A stretch of DNA of 64,000 bases from Pseudomonas sp. FEN. Lineage in GTDB: Bacteria; Pseudomonadota; Gammaproteobacteria; Pseudomonadales; Pseudomonadaceae. This document shows, one piece after another, positions 1-9,860 of the stretch; within the stretch, counting starts at the first letter, position 1, and every line of letters starts with the position of its first letter. Made by a program: the position numbers and the translations under genes. The notes under the pieces are model-generated. The model saw only the letters and a program-made list of their open reading frames with translations, was not told where the DNA came from and ran no database searches. Where the stretch lies: positions 248,001 through 312,000 of the forward strand of contig NZ_CAJFDC010000007.1 in the NCBI RefSeq assembly GCF_904067045.1. The letters run 5' to 3'.

Positions 1-881
1 ACAAGGGCGAAGTCCTGGCCATTGTTGGCGAGTCCGGCTCGGGTAAATCGGTGACCATGATGGCGCTGATGGGCCTGATCGAGCACCCCGGCATCGTCAC
101 CGCCGACGCCCTGCGCTTCGACGGCAAGGACATGCTCAAGCTCAGCGCCCGCCAACGTCGGCAAGTGGTCGGCAAGGACCTGGCAATGGTTTTCCAGGAC
201 CCGATGACCGCGCTGAACCCCAGCTATACCGTGGGTTTCCAGATCGAGGAAGTGCTGCGCCTGCACCTGAAGATGTCCAGCAAGGCCGCGCGCAAGCGCG
301 CCATCGAGCTGTTGGAAAAAGTCGAGATCCCCGGCGCCGCCAGCCGCATGGACGCCTACCCGCACCAACTGTCCGGCGGCATGAGCCAGCGCGTCGCGAT
401 CGCCATGGCGATTGCCGGCGAGCCCAAGCTGCTGATCGCCGACGAACCGACCACCGCCCTGGACGTGACCATCCAGGCGCAAATCATGGACCTGCTGCTC
501 AACCTGCAACAGGAACAGAACATGGGCCTGGTGCTGATCACCCATGACCTCGCGGTCGTCGCCGAAACCGCCCAGCGGGTCTGCGTGATGTACGCGGGGC
601 AAGCCGTGGAAGTCGGCCAGGTGCCGGGGCTGTTCGATGTCCCGGCGCATCCGTACAGCGAGGCGCTGCTCAAGGCGATTCCGGAGCACAGCCTGGGCGC
701 CGAGCGCCTGTCGACCCTGCCGGGCATCGTGCCCGGCCGCTACGACCGACCGCTGGGCTGCCTGCTGTCGCCGCGCTGTCCCTACGTGCAGGAAAGCTGC
801 CGGCAGCAGCGTCCGACCCTCGACCCGAAAGCCAACAGCCTTGCCCGTTGCTTCTTCCCGCTGAACCAGGAGGTGGCGTAA
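1..881 (+). CDS. dppD: Dipeptide ABC transporter ATP-binding protein DppD (5'-truncated by the window)
   Basis: One of the two ATPases that power dipeptide/oligopeptide import through the inner membrane. The reading frame is open to the first base, so the gene begins outside the window. Visible from the edge on are Walker A (GESGSGKS, about nt 30-50), the Q-loop region ([12 protein letters not shown]), the ABC signature LSGGMSQR, Walker B ([12 protein letters not shown]) and the switch histidine in VLITHDLAV. The C-terminal Cys-containing segment ([14 protein letters not shown]) is the oligopeptide_DPP tail typical of DppD/OppD. Its stop TAA shares a base with the next ATG (TAATG), so it is translationally coupled to the second ATPase. 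Substrate choice cannot be told from the ATPase. Confidence 0.9.
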   Translation, partial: KGEVLAIVGESGSGKSVTMMALMGLIEHPGIVTADALRFDGKDMLKLSARQRRQVVGKDLAMVFQDPMTALNPSYTVGFQIEEVLRLHLKMSSKAARKRAIELLEKVEIPGAASRMDAYPHQLSGGMSQRVAIAMAIAGEPKLLIADEPTTALDVTIQAQIMDLLLNLQQEQNMGLVLITHDLAVVAETAQRVCVMYAGQAVEVGQVPGLFDVPAHPYSEALLKAIPEHSLGAERLSTLPGIVPGRYDRPLGCLLSPRCPYVQESCRQQRPTLDPKANSLARCFFPLNQEVA

Positions 882-1852
882 TGGCCGTCGTTCTCACCGC
901 CCGCGACCTCACCCGTCACTACGAAGTCTCCCGTGGCCTGTTCAAGGGCCATGCGCTGGTGCGCGCGCTCAATGGCGTGTCGTTCGAACTGGAAGCCGGC
1001 AAGACCCTCGCCGTGGTCGGCGAATCGGGTTGCGGTAAATCTACCCTGGCCCGGGCCCTGACGCTGATCGAGGAGCCGTCGTCCGGCTCGCTGAAAATCG
1101 CCGGACAGGAAGTCGCCGGGGCCGACAAGGCCCAGCGCAAGCAACTGCGTAAAGATGTGCAGATGGTGTTCCAGAGCCCCTATGCATCGCTCAACCCACG
1201 GCAGAAGATCGGCGACCAGTTGGGCGAGCCGCTGCTGATCAATACCAAGCTGTCCGCCGCCGAACGTCGGGACAAGGTCCAGGCGATGATGAAGCAGGTC
1301 GGCTTGCGCCCCGAGCACTATCATCGCTACCCGCATATGTTCTCCGGCGGCCAGCGCCAGCGCATCGCCCTGGCGCGGGCGATGATGCTGCAACCGAAAG
1401 TGCTGGTGGCGGACGAACCGACCTCGGCGCTGGACGTGTCGATCCAGGCACAGGTGCTGAACCTGTTCATGGATCTGCAGCAGCAGTTCAATACCGCCTA
1501 CGTGTTCATCTCCCACAACCTGGCGGTGGTTCGTCATGTCGCCGACCAGGTACTGGTGATGTACCTCGGCCGACCGGTGGAGATGGGCCCGAAGGAGGAC
1601 ATCTATGCCCGCCCCCTGCACCCGTACACCCAGGCGCTGCTCTCGGCGACACCGGCGATCCACCCGGACCCGTTGAAGCCGAAGATCAAGATCGCCGGCG
1701 AGTTGCCCAACCCGCTCAACCCACCGTCCGGCTGCGCCTTCCACAAGCGCTGCCCATACGCCACCGAGCGTTGCAGCACCGAAGAACCGGCCTTGCGCCA
1801 GCTCGATTCGCGGCAGGTGGCCTGTCATTACGCGGAGCAGTTTCTCGGCTGA
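881..1852 (+). CDS. dppF: Dipeptide ABC transporter ATP-binding protein DppF
   Basis: Second ATPase of the peptide importer, 323 aa, which pairs with the upstream DppD to form the nucleotide-binding heterodimer. Walker A GESGCGKS lies near residues 47-54, followed by MVFQSPYASLNP (Q-loop), LSGG-type signature FSGGQRQR, Walker B VLVADEPTSALD and the H-loop VFISHNLAV. The Cys-rich C-terminus (GCAFHKRCPYATERC) is the usual DppF/OppF tail. I chose the ATG overlapping the upstream stop; an earlier in-frame start would add eleven residues with no homology feature. It is probably the last gene of the operon, since a hairpin follows and the next gene is on the other strand. Confidence 0.92.
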   Translation: MAVVLTARDLTRHYEVSRGLFKGHALVRALNGVSFELEAGKTLAVVGESGCGKSTLARALTLIEEPSSGSLKIAGQEVAGADKAQRKQLRKDVQMVFQSPYASLNPRQKIGDQLGEPLLINTKLSAAERRDKVQAMMKQVGLRPEHYHRYPHMFSGGQRQRIALARAMMLQPKVLVADEPTSALDVSIQAQVLNLFMDLQQQFNTAYVFISHNLAVVRHVADQVLVMYLGRPVEMGPKEDIYARPLHPYTQALLSATPAIHPDPLKPKIKIAGELPNPLNPPSGCAFHKRCPYATERCSTEEPALRQLDSRQVACHYAEQFLG

Positions 1853-1860
1853 CAGACGAC

Positions 1861-1893
1861 AAAAAAGCGCTCTCCTGAGTAAGCGAGAGCGCT
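1861..1893 (-). terminator. Bidirectional terminator hairpin between dppF and the small exported protein gene
   Basis: Nine-base arms AGCGCTCTC and GAGAGCGCT enclose a 10-nt loop. The six A residues before the left arm become a U-tract on the minus strand, so it reads best as an intrinsic terminator for the minus-strand gene, while the stem can also stop dppF transcripts. Confidence 0.75.
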
Positions 1894-1967
1894 GAAAGGG
1901 GTTAATCCAGCCTTTTGCGTCAAGCGCGCTATCCGCTTGGCGCAAGGGGCTTTTTCATTGGTGTGGC

Positions 1968-2186
1968 TCAGCTATCGCTGTCACTATCACCATCGTCGCC
2001 GGGATCGCTCTGATCGCTGTCGTCGCCTTTCTTGGTGTCATCGGCATAAAGCGCATGCACCGCGGATTTCGAAGGAGAAACCGCCCCGTGGTCCGACACT
2101 GCATTGCTGGCCCAGGCACCTGAAGCCCCCACCATCAAGAGCACCAGCACCTTGATCAACAGCACGCCGCGTTGAAAAATTTTCAT
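1968..2186 (-). CDS. Small exported acidic protein of unknown function
   Basis: A 72-aa protein that I do not recognise. The N-terminus (MKIFQRGVLLIKVLVLLMVG) is basic then hydrophobic and ends in a plausible signal-peptidase I site after AWA, giving a mature peptide of about 45 residues. The last 20 residues are almost only Asp, Ser and Gly (DDSDQSDPGDDGDSDSDS), which suggests cation binding or simply disorder. I used the internal ATG at 2186 because the signal peptide starts there; a GTG ten codons upstream is possible. A terminator hairpin follows. Expression and function are unknown. Similar small Asp-rich exported proteins exist in pseudomonads, but I cannot name a family. Confidence 0.6.
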   Translation of the reverse strand: MKIFQRGVLLIKVLVLLMVGASGAWASNAVSDHGAVSPSKSAVHALYADDTKKGDDSDQSDPGDDGDSDSDS

Positions 2187-2583
2187 CGTCGTTTCCGTCC
2201 CTTGTGGATAAGTCACAAATACCTTCCAGCCGACTTCAAGAAGCCGACCGCAACTTGTCTGAACCTAGACCCGTTGAACAGACTTTTCCATACTGGCCAG
2301 ATGAAAACTGTTGGCTGGCGATAGAATTATTCCGAATGATAATTAGAGTCAAAAAGCATAAAAGCTTTTTCAACCGCCCTTCTCAATGCCGCCACTCCTG
2401 CACTCACAAACCTTTTAGCGCCCTCCCGGGCCTCTTCGCGGCCCATACGAACGCCATCGCCAGCAAGCTGGCTCCTGGCGCCGCGCCAACCCCCGGTCTT
2501 TTGCCGCGCCATAAAAAAACCCGCGGCCTGGGCAGCGGGTTTTTCAAGGGTGTGGCAAGTACTACTGCGGCCAACGCCTTAGT
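2187..2583. other. 397-bp spacer: candidate Fur-like box, one REP-like element and the prfC terminator
   Basis: No supported gene. An AT-rich stretch near 2321-2350 holds AATGATAAT with partial symmetry to the 19-bp Fur consensus (about 12 of 19 by eye), on the promoter side of the small exported protein gene. A REP-like sequence (CGCCAGCAAGCTGGCTCC) is at about 2454-2480 and the prfC terminator is at 2513-2544. The 127-codon plus-strand frame across this region runs through all of these and looks spurious. Confidence 0.5.
2513..2544 (-). terminator. Intrinsic terminator of prfC
   Basis: GC-rich inverted repeat (AAACCCGC ... GCGGGTTT) with A-runs on the left and T-runs on the right, so U-tracts are available on both strands. 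It lies 40 nt beyond the prfC stop. Confidence 0.85.
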
Positions 2584-4167
<1,584 letters not shown>

Positions 4168-4507
4168 GGGAAATCGCCTGGCAGGTGAGTCAAAAAAGGG
4201 CGGCGAGTATAGCGCAAACCGAGGCCCACCGACCACCGCTCACCCGTTTGCAGCGGCTTCAAGGGTGGCTAAATACCGCCATCTATGGAACCTTTTAAAA
4301 GGTGGAGGCGTCCACTCCCCTGCTACCTGAGTCGTACCAGGGGCTGAAATACCTGCAAGTCAGCCTGACGAGGCTGCGCTTATGGCTCGACCGCCTGCCG
4401 CTTTGCCGGCAGTGACGAGCTGCATTTCGCGAACATATTCGCCGACAGCCAGGAATGGCATTGCCGCTCGGGAATGTGCTCGCCGACTGAAATAAAGGAG
4501 TCCGCCT
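4168..4507. other. 340-bp divergent regulatory spacer (prfC / osmoprotectant operon)
   Basis: No gene. It contains a perfect 14-nt palindrome ACCTTTTAAAAGGT (4290-4303), directly followed by an overlapping inverted repeat GTGGA-ggcg-TCCAC (4302-4315), then a hairpin CTGCCG-N6-CGGCAG (4395-4412). These are candidate operator and mRNA structures. A good Shine-Dalgarno (AAAGGAG) precedes the GTG of the first transporter gene. Confidence 0.5.
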
Positions 4508-5224
4508 GTGGCTATTCGCTATGGCAAAGGGCTGATAGGAGGAGTGGTTGTCGTCGCTCTCCTGGCCCTGCTGATCCACTGGATTGGCGTCAACACGATC
4601 GAACTGTACCGCGACGATTTGTTGTTTTACCTGCAAGCGCATCTGATCCTGGTCCTTGTCTCCATGCTTGCCGCCCTGACTGCAGGGATTCCCGCCGGTA
4701 TCCTGCTGAGCCGACCGAGCATGGTCGGGCGCGCGGAACGCTTCATGCAGCTCTTCAATATCGGCAACACCGTCCCGCCCCTGGCCGTACTGGCCATCGC
4801 CCTCGGCGTGTTGGGCATCGGCAGCGGCCCGGCGATCTTCGCCCTGTTCCTCGCCTCCCTGCTGCCCATCGTGCGCAACACCTACGAAGGCCTGAAAAAC
4901 GTCCAGGGTTCCCTGAAAGAAGCCGCCGTCGGCATCGGCATGACCCCGCGCCAGGTGCTGTTGCGCGTGGAGCTGCCCAATGCCGTGCCGATCATTATCG
5001 GTGGTGTGCGGGTGGCCCTGGCGATCAACGTCGGCACCGCGCCCCTGGCGTTCCTGATCGGCGCCAACAGCCTGGGCAGCCTGATTTTCCCCGGCATCGC
5101 TCTGAACAATCAGCCGCAATTGCTGCTCGGGGCCGCCTGCACCGCACTGCTGGCCTTGCTGCTTGACGGCTTGGTGACCATGGCCAGCCGCCTCTGGCTG
5201 GAACGCGGAGTCCACGCGTCTTAA
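4508..5224 (+). CDS. Osmoprotectant (betaine/choline-type) ABC transporter permease 1
   Basis: Inner-membrane permease, 238 aa, of the OpuC/YehYW family that imports quaternary amines such as glycine betaine. It has a hydrophobic N-terminus and about six membrane segments, with the binding-protein-dependent permease EAA-type loop seen as EAAVGIGMTPRQVLLRVELP, which contacts the ATPase. Start is GTG at 4508, supported by AAAGGAG eight nucleotides upstream. It is the first gene of a four-gene operon (permease, binding protein, permease, ATPase). The family is clear; the exact substrate is inferred from family only. Confidence 0.88.
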   Translation: MAIRYGKGLIGGVVVVALLALLIHWIGVNTIELYRDDLLFYLQAHLILVLVSMLAALTAGIPAGILLSRPSMVGRAERFMQLFNIGNTVPPLAVLAIALGVLGIGSGPAIFALFLASLLPIVRNTYEGLKNVQGSLKEAAVGIGMTPRQVLLRVELPNAVPIIIGGVRVALAINVGTAPLAFLIGANSLGSLIFPGIALNNQPQLLLGAACTALLALLLDGLVTMASRLWLERGVHAS

Positions 5225-5244
5225 GACCCGGCAAAGGAATCGAT

Positions 5245-6138
5245 ATGAAAAGACTGACTGTGATACTGGTCTGCGTCCTGCTGTCCGCGGGAATCGCGCA
5301 AGCTGCTGAAAAACCCTTGATCCGCATCGGCGCCCGGGTCTTCACCGAACAGACTCTGCTGGCGGAAATCACTGCCCAGTACCTGCGCACCAAGGGTTAT
5401 GCGCCCCAGGTGACCGGTGGCCTGGGCAGCAACCTGGCGCGCAGCGCCCAGGAAAGCGGGCAACTGGACCTGATCTGGGAATACACCGGTGTGTCGCTGG
5501 TGGCCTACAACCACGTCGATGAGAAACTCGACAGCGAACAGTCCTACGCCCGCGTCAAGGAACTCGACGCGAAGAAAGGCCTGGTCTGGCTGTCGCCGTC
5601 GAAATTCAGCAACACCTACGCCCTGTCCCTGCCGGAGCAGGTGGCCAAGGCATATCCGCGGATCAACAGCATCAGCGACCTGACCCAGGCCCTGGCCGAA
5701 AACGGTCAGGAAAACCGCCTGGTGGCCCTGGATACCGAGTTCGCCAACCGCTCCGACGGCATGGCCGGCATGGTCAAGCTGTACCAGATGAACCTGACCC
5801 GCAAGAACACCCGGCAGATGGACGCCGGCCTGGTCTATACGGCACTGCGCAACGGCCAGGTGTTCGCCGGGCTGGTCTACACCACCGACGGTCGCCTCAA
5901 TGCCTTCAAATTGAAGCTGCTGGAAGACGACAAACATTACTTCCCGGACTACACCGCCGCGCCCGTGGTGCGCCAGGTTTACCTCGACGCCCACCCGCAA
6001 TTGGCCGCCGATCTCAAGCCACTGGCGGCGCTGTTCGACAACGAAACCATGCGCCAGCTGAATGCGCGGGTCGATGTCGAGCATCAAAGCCCGTCCGCCG
6101 TGGCCGCCGACTTCCTGCGCCAACACCCCATTGACTGA
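5245..6138 (+). CDS. Osmoprotectant ABC transporter substrate-binding protein (OsmF/OpuCC-type)
   Basis: Periplasmic binding protein of 297 aa that delivers an osmoprotectant to the two permeases encoded on either side. A signal peptide is evident, with cleavage expected after AQA near residue 21. The start of the mature domain (IRIGARVFTEQTLLAEI) and the segment GQLDLIWEYTGVSLVAYN are hallmarks of the OpuAC/OsmF (YehZ) fold, in which aromatic residues cage the quaternary ammonium group. ATG at 5245 follows AAAGGAA. OsmF-type proteins often bind glycine betaine with low affinity, so the ligand here is uncertain. Confidence 0.88.
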   Translation: MKRLTVILVCVLLSAGIAQAAEKPLIRIGARVFTEQTLLAEITAQYLRTKGYAPQVTGGLGSNLARSAQESGQLDLIWEYTGVSLVAYNHVDEKLDSEQSYARVKELDAKKGLVWLSPSKFSNTYALSLPEQVAKAYPRINSISDLTQALAENGQENRLVALDTEFANRSDGMAGMVKLYQMNLTRKNTRQMDAGLVYTALRNGQVFAGLVYTTDGRLNAFKLKLLEDDKHYFPDYTAAPVVRQVYLDAHPQLAADLKPLAALFDNETMRQLNARVDVEHQSPSAVAADFLRQHPID

Positions 6139-6147
6139 GGAGAAGAC

Positions 6148-6801
6148 ATGGAATTTATAAACGCCTTTTCCCATCTTGATTGGACACAGGTCCTGCACCT
6201 GACCTGGCAGCACATCACCCTGGTGGGTATCGCCGTGATCCTGGCCATCGTCGTCGGCGTCCCCCTGGGCGTCTTGATGACCCGCTTCCCGAGCCTGGCC
6301 GGGCCACTGCAAGCCAGCGCCACCGTGCTGCTGACCATACCGTCCATCGCCCTGTTCGGCCTGCTGCTGCCGTTCTACTCGAAATTCGGCCAGGGCCTGG
6401 GGCCGCTGCCGGCGATCAGCGCGGTGTTCCTCTACTCCCTGCTGCCGATCATGCGTAACACCTACCTGGCCCTGACCGGTGTCGAGCCGGGCATTCGCGA
6501 AGCCGCGCGCGGTATCGGCATGACCTTCGGCCAGCGCCTGCGCAGGGTCGAACTGCCCATCGCGGTGCCGGTGATCCTCGCCGGTGTGCGCACCGCCGTG
6601 GTGATGAACATTGGTGTCATGACCATCGCCGCCACCATTGGCGCCGGCGGCCTGGGGGTACTGATTCTGGCTGCCATCAGCCGCAGCGACATGTCGATGC
6701 TGATTGTCGGCGCGGTACTGGTCAGTCTCCTGGCCATCTTCGCCGACCTGCTTCTGCAATGGCTGCAACGCACGCTGACTCCAAAAGGACTGCTCAAATG
6801 A
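6148..6801 (+). CDS. Osmoprotectant ABC transporter permease 2
   Basis: Second permease of the transporter, 217 aa, about six membrane segments. It carries an ATPase-coupling loop nearly parallel to that of permease 1 (EAARGIGMTFGQRLRRVELP), supporting a heterodimeric channel. GAGGAG sits over the upstream stop codon region and places the ATG at 6148. Its TGA overlaps the ATG of the ATPase gene (ATGA), so the last two genes are translationally coupled. Gene order permease-binding protein-permease-ATPase differs from the ATPase-first opuC order that I recall from other pseudomonads. Confidence 0.88.
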   Translation: MEFINAFSHLDWTQVLHLTWQHITLVGIAVILAIVVGVPLGVLMTRFPSLAGPLQASATVLLTIPSIALFGLLLPFYSKFGQGLGPLPAISAVFLYSLLPIMRNTYLALTGVEPGIREAARGIGMTFGQRLRRVELPIAVPVILAGVRTAVVMNIGVMTIAATIGAGGLGVLILAAISRSDMSMLIVGAVLVSLLAIFADLLLQWLQRTLTPKGLLK

Positions 6802-7955
6802 TCGAACTTCAAAACCTGACCAAGACCTTTCAAAGCAACGGCAAGACCATCACCGCCGTCAACGCGGTCAGCCTGACCGTCAACGAAGGCGAGATCTGCG
6901 TATTCCTCGGCCCCTCGGGTTGCGGCAAGAGCACCACGCTGAAGATGATCAACCGCCTGATCAAGCCCACCTCGGGCAAGATCCTGATCAATGGCGAAGA
7001 CACCAGCGACCTGGACGCCGTGACCCTGCGCCGCAACATCGGTTATGTGATCCAGCAGATCGGCCTGTTCCCCAACATGACCATCGAGGAAAACATCGTG
7101 GTGGTGCCGAAACTGCTGGGCTGGGACAAGCAGAAATGCCATGACCGCGCCCGTGAACTGATGAGCATGATCAAGCTGGAACCCAAGCAGTACCTGCACC
7201 GCTACCCACGCGAGTTGTCCGGTGGCCAGCAACAGCGGATCGGCGTGATCCGCGCCCTGGCGGCGGATGCGCCATTGCTGCTGATGGATGAGCCGTTCGG
7301 CGCGGTCGATCCGATCAACCGGGAAATGATCCAGAACGAGTTTTTCGAGATGCAGCGGGCCCTGAAAAAAACCGTGATCATGGTCAGCCACGATATCGAC
7401 GAAGCCATCAAGCTCGGTGACAAGATCGCCATCTTCCGTGCTGGCAAGCTGATCCAGATCGACCACCCGGACACCTTGCTGGCGCATCCGGCGGATGACT
7501 TTGTCAGCAACTTCGTCGGCCAGGACAGCACCCTCAAGCGCCTGTTGCTGGTGAACGCCGAAGACGCGGCCGACAACGCGCCATCGGTGAGCCCGCAGAC
7601 CCCGGTGACCGATGCCCTGGAGCTGATGGACGAACATGACCGGCGTTATGTGGTAGTCACCGATGCCGAGAACAAGGCGCTGGGTTATGTCCGCCGTCGC
7701 GACCTGCACCGTCAGGCCGGTACCTGCGCGCAGTTTCTGTGCGAGTTCAACGCCACGGCGGCGTACGACGAGCACCTGCGCATCCTGTTGTCGCGGATGT
7801 ACGAGTTCAACCGTTCGTGGTTGCCGGTGATGGATGCCGAGCGGGTGTTCCTCGGCGAAGTGACCCAGGAGTCGATTGCCGCCTACTTGAGTTCCGGGCG
7901 TTCTCGCGGGGCCAAGAGCAGTATCGTCTCCCCCGCGCAAATGGCCCTGGCCTGA
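6798..7955 (+). CDS. Osmoprotectant ABC transporter ATP-binding protein with CBS domains
   Basis: ATPase subunit, 385 aa. Walker A GPSGCGKST (about residues 37-45), signature LSGGQQQR, Walker B LLLMDEPFGAVD and switch His in VMVSHDIDEA are all intact. Beyond about residue 255 is a C-terminal extension with two CBS-like repeats (VTDALELMDEHDRRYVVV; LSRMYEFNRSWLPVMD). In OpuA/OpuC-type ATPases, tandem CBS domains sense ionic strength or nucleotides and gate transport, which fits osmotic control. I start at the ATG overlapping the permease stop rather than an earlier in-frame codon inside the permease gene. Confidence 0.92.
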   Translation: MIELQNLTKTFQSNGKTITAVNAVSLTVNEGEICVFLGPSGCGKSTTLKMINRLIKPTSGKILINGEDTSDLDAVTLRRNIGYVIQQIGLFPNMTIEENIVVVPKLLGWDKQKCHDRARELMSMIKLEPKQYLHRYPRELSGGQQQRIGVIRALAADAPLLLMDEPFGAVDPINREMIQNEFFEMQRALKKTVIMVSHDIDEAIKLGDKIAIFRAGKLIQIDHPDTLLAHPADDFVSNFVGQDSTLKRLLLVNAEDAADNAPSVSPQTPVTDALELMDEHDRRYVVVTDAENKALGYVRRRDLHRQAGTCAQFLCEFNATAAYDEHLRILLSRMYEFNRSWLPVMDAERVFLGEVTQESIAAYLSSGRSRGAKSSIVSPAQMALA

Positions 7956-8061
7956 CGCCACCGGTCAGAGATCGGGAACATCAGACTGTCATCCGGGTCG
8001 GTTAAACCAGTGACTGATCCGGGCTACGCGACGGGTGTGTGCAAAAACGCGACATTTTTAG

Positions 8062-8090
8062 TTGATCTAAAGCCCCTCAAGTCCTAAAGT
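8062..8090 (+). promoter_or_regulatory. Sigma70-type promoter of the speC leader
   Basis: TTGATC (8062-8067) and TAAAGT (8085-8090) are separated by 17 nt. A start near 8097 would give a leader of about 195 nt before speC, or a terminated RNA of about 90 nt. Confidence 0.6.
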
Positions 8091-8152
8091 TCGCGCCGAA
8101 CGTCCATGCTGGAAACGATCCATCCGGCTCAAGTACTGACGACGAGACAGCA

Positions 8153-8187
8153 AGGCCAAGGGAAGCGGTTGATCCCATGGCCTTTTT
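8153..8187 (+). terminator. Intrinsic terminator inside the speC leader (attenuator or small-RNA end)
   Basis: Arms AGGCCAAGGG (8153-8162) and CCCATGGCCT (8174-8183) pair with a single A-A mismatch, loop of 11 nt, followed by TTTTT. It is placed between the promoter and speC, so speC transcription must read through it. The left arm CCAAGG can alternatively pair with CCTTGG at 8203-8208, a possible but short anti-terminator. Confidence 0.7.
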
Positions 8188-8292
8188 GCTTTCGGCGACA
8201 TGCCTTGGGAAGTAGGCGAACCAAAGTGGGGATACGGAGGACGTTCATTTGCACCCATTGATCAATCTAGTTTGCCAGTAGGAGTTCCCAGC

Positions 8293-9456
8293 ATGTCGAT
8301 TCAGGTCGAAGACTATTTCGCGCGCGCCACTTTTGACAAAATGAAGGCGTTCGCCGACAAACAAGAAACCCCGTTCGTGGTGATCGACACCGCGATGATC
8401 AGCCAGGCCTACGATGACCTGCGCGCCGGTTTCGAATTCGCCAAGGTCTATTACGCAGTCAAGGCCAACCCGGCCGTCGAGATCATCGACCTGCTGAACA
8501 AAAAAGGCTCCAGCTTCGACATTGCCTCGATCTACGAGCTGGACAAGGTACTGAACCAGGGCGTCAGCCCGGATCGCATCAGCTACGGCAACACCATCAA
8601 GAAATCCAGGGACATCCGCTACTTCTACGAGAAGGGCGTGCGCCTGTACTCCACCGACTCCGAAGCCGACCTGCGCAACATCGCCAAGGCCGCGCCAGGC
8701 TCCAAGGTCTACGTGCGCATCCTCACCGAAGGCTCGACCACGGCCGACTGGCCACTGTCGCGCAAATTCGGTTGCCAGACCGACATGGCCATGGACCTGC
8801 TGATCCTCGCCCGTGACCTGGGCCTGGTGCCTTATGGCGTGTCCTTCCACGTCGGTTCGCAACAGCGCGACATCAGCGTCTGGGACGCGGCCATCGCCAA
8901 GGTCAAGGTGATCTTCGAGCGCCTGAAGGAAGAAGACGGTATCAATCTCAAGCTGATCAACATGGGCGGTGGCTTCCCGGCCAACTACATCACCCGCACC
9001 AACAGCCTGGAAACCTACGCCGAGGAAATCATCCGCTTCCTCAAGGAAGACTTCGGCGACGACCTGCCGGAAATCATCCTCGAGCCAGGCCGTTCGCTGA
9101 TCGCCAACGCCGGGATCCTGGTCAGCGAAGTGGTGCTGGTCGCGCGTAAATCGCGGACCGCCGTCGAGCGCTGGGTGTACACCGACGTGGGCAAGTTCTC
9201 CGGCCTGATCGAAACCATGGACGAAGCCATCAAGTTCCCGATCTGGACCGAGAAGAAAGGCGAGATGGAAGAAGTGGTCATCGCCGGCCCGACCTGCGAC
9301 AGCGCCGACATCATGTATGAAAACTACAAGTACGGCCTGCCCCTGAACCTGGCCATCGGCGACCGCCTGTACTGGTTGTCCACCGGTGCCTACACCACCA
9401 GCTACAGCGCCGTGGAATTCAATGGCTTCCCGCCGTTGAAATCGTACTATCTGTAA
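8293..9456 (+). CDS. speC: Ornithine decarboxylase (PLP-dependent, ODC/DapDC/arginine decarboxylase fold-III type)
   Basis: Makes putrescine from ornithine, the entry to polyamine synthesis in the cytoplasm; relatives also accept lysine. Length 387 aa equals the usual Pseudomonas SpeC length. The PLP lysine is K56 in YYAVKANP, the phosphate-binding glycine stretch is NMGGGFPANY, EPGRSL follows, and the catalytic cysteine is in GPTCDSAD near residue 335. The C-terminal WLSTGAYTTSY motif contributes to the dimer interface site. ATG at 8293 follows TAGGAGTTCC. It is transcribed alone, from a leader containing a terminator hairpin and up to a strong terminator at 9506. Confidence 0.93.
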   Translation: MSIQVEDYFARATFDKMKAFADKQETPFVVIDTAMISQAYDDLRAGFEFAKVYYAVKANPAVEIIDLLNKKGSSFDIASIYELDKVLNQGVSPDRISYGNTIKKSRDIRYFYEKGVRLYSTDSEADLRNIAKAAPGSKVYVRILTEGSTTADWPLSRKFGCQTDMAMDLLILARDLGLVPYGVSFHVGSQQRDISVWDAAIAKVKVIFERLKEEDGINLKLINMGGGFPANYITRTNSLETYAEEIIRFLKEDFGDDLPEIILEPGRSLIANAGILVSEVVLVARKSRTAVERWVYTDVGKFSGLIETMDEAIKFPIWTEKKGEMEEVVIAGPTCDSADIMYENYKYGLPLNLAIGDRLYWLSTGAYTTSYSAVEFNGFPPLKSYYL

Positions 9457-9505
9457 TACACCGCGCCGCTGAAAGGCGGCGCCGGTCATACTGCCGGTTG
9501 TTCTC

Positions 9506-9535
9506 AAAAGGCCCGTGAACCCTCACGGGCCTTTT
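9506..9535 (+). terminator. Intrinsic terminator of speC
   Basis: Perfect 13-nt arms AAAAGGCCCGTGA and TCACGGGCCTTTT around a 4-nt loop; functional on either strand. Confidence 0.93.
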
Positions 9536-9588
9536 CTGTTTCACATGCTGCAAAACCTTTCAAAGCGGTGTAGTGTTGCTCCGTGAGA

Positions 9589-9613
9589 TTTGGTGGGTAC
9601 AGCAACCACCAAA
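9589..9613. promoter_or_regulatory. Perfect inverted repeat upstream of hicA (candidate HicB operator)
   Basis: TTTGGTGG (9589-9596) and CCACCAAA (9606-9613) around a 9-nt centre, 23 nt before the hicA start. HicB antitoxins with a ribbon-helix-helix domain usually bind a palindrome at their own promoter, so this is the obvious operator; an mRNA hairpin is the alternative. Confidence 0.6.
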
Positions 9614-9635
9614 CTCATCGACAAGGAACGTCGTC

Positions 9636-9860
9636 TTGAATAGCCGACAGCTGATCAGGCTTATCGAAGCGGACGGTTGGTATCTGGTCAGGATCAAGGG
9701 CAGTCACCACCATTTCAAGCACCTGTACAAGCCAGGCCTGGTGACTATCCCTCATCCGAAGAAGGACCTGCTGACCAAGACAATCAACAGCATCCTGAAA
9801 CAAGCACAGTTGCACGCAGGAGACCACCATGCTTTTCCCCATTGCGATTCAACCCGGTGA
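9636..9860 (+). CDS. hicA: HicA-type mRNA interferase toxin
   Basis: Small dsRBD-fold ribonuclease, 74 aa, that cleaves mRNA when not bound by HicB. The full HicA pattern is visible: NSRQLIRLIEADGWYLVR, then GSHHHF with the catalytic histidine region, then IPHPKKDL and a final helix. The best start is TTG at 9636, six to seven bases behind AAGGAA and exactly where HicA proteins begin; the ATG-less upstream extension has no family match. It overlaps hicB by 32 nt, so toxin and antitoxin are coupled. No disrupting mutation is seen; the toxin looks active. Confidence 0.9.
   Translation: MNSRQLIRLIEADGWYLVRIKGSHHHFKHLYKPGLVTIPHPKKDLLTKTINSILKQAQLHAGDHHAFPHCDSTR

Larger units (their letters stand above)
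7956..8292. other. 337-bp leader and promoter region of speC
   Basis: Holds a sigma70-type promoter (8062-8090) and an intrinsic terminator hairpin (8153-8187) that lies before, not after, speC. The stretch between the hairpin and the speC ATG (8188-8292) is open in the speC frame from an ATG at 8200, but a strong ribosome binding site and the family start are at 8293. No other gene is supported. Confidence 0.6.
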
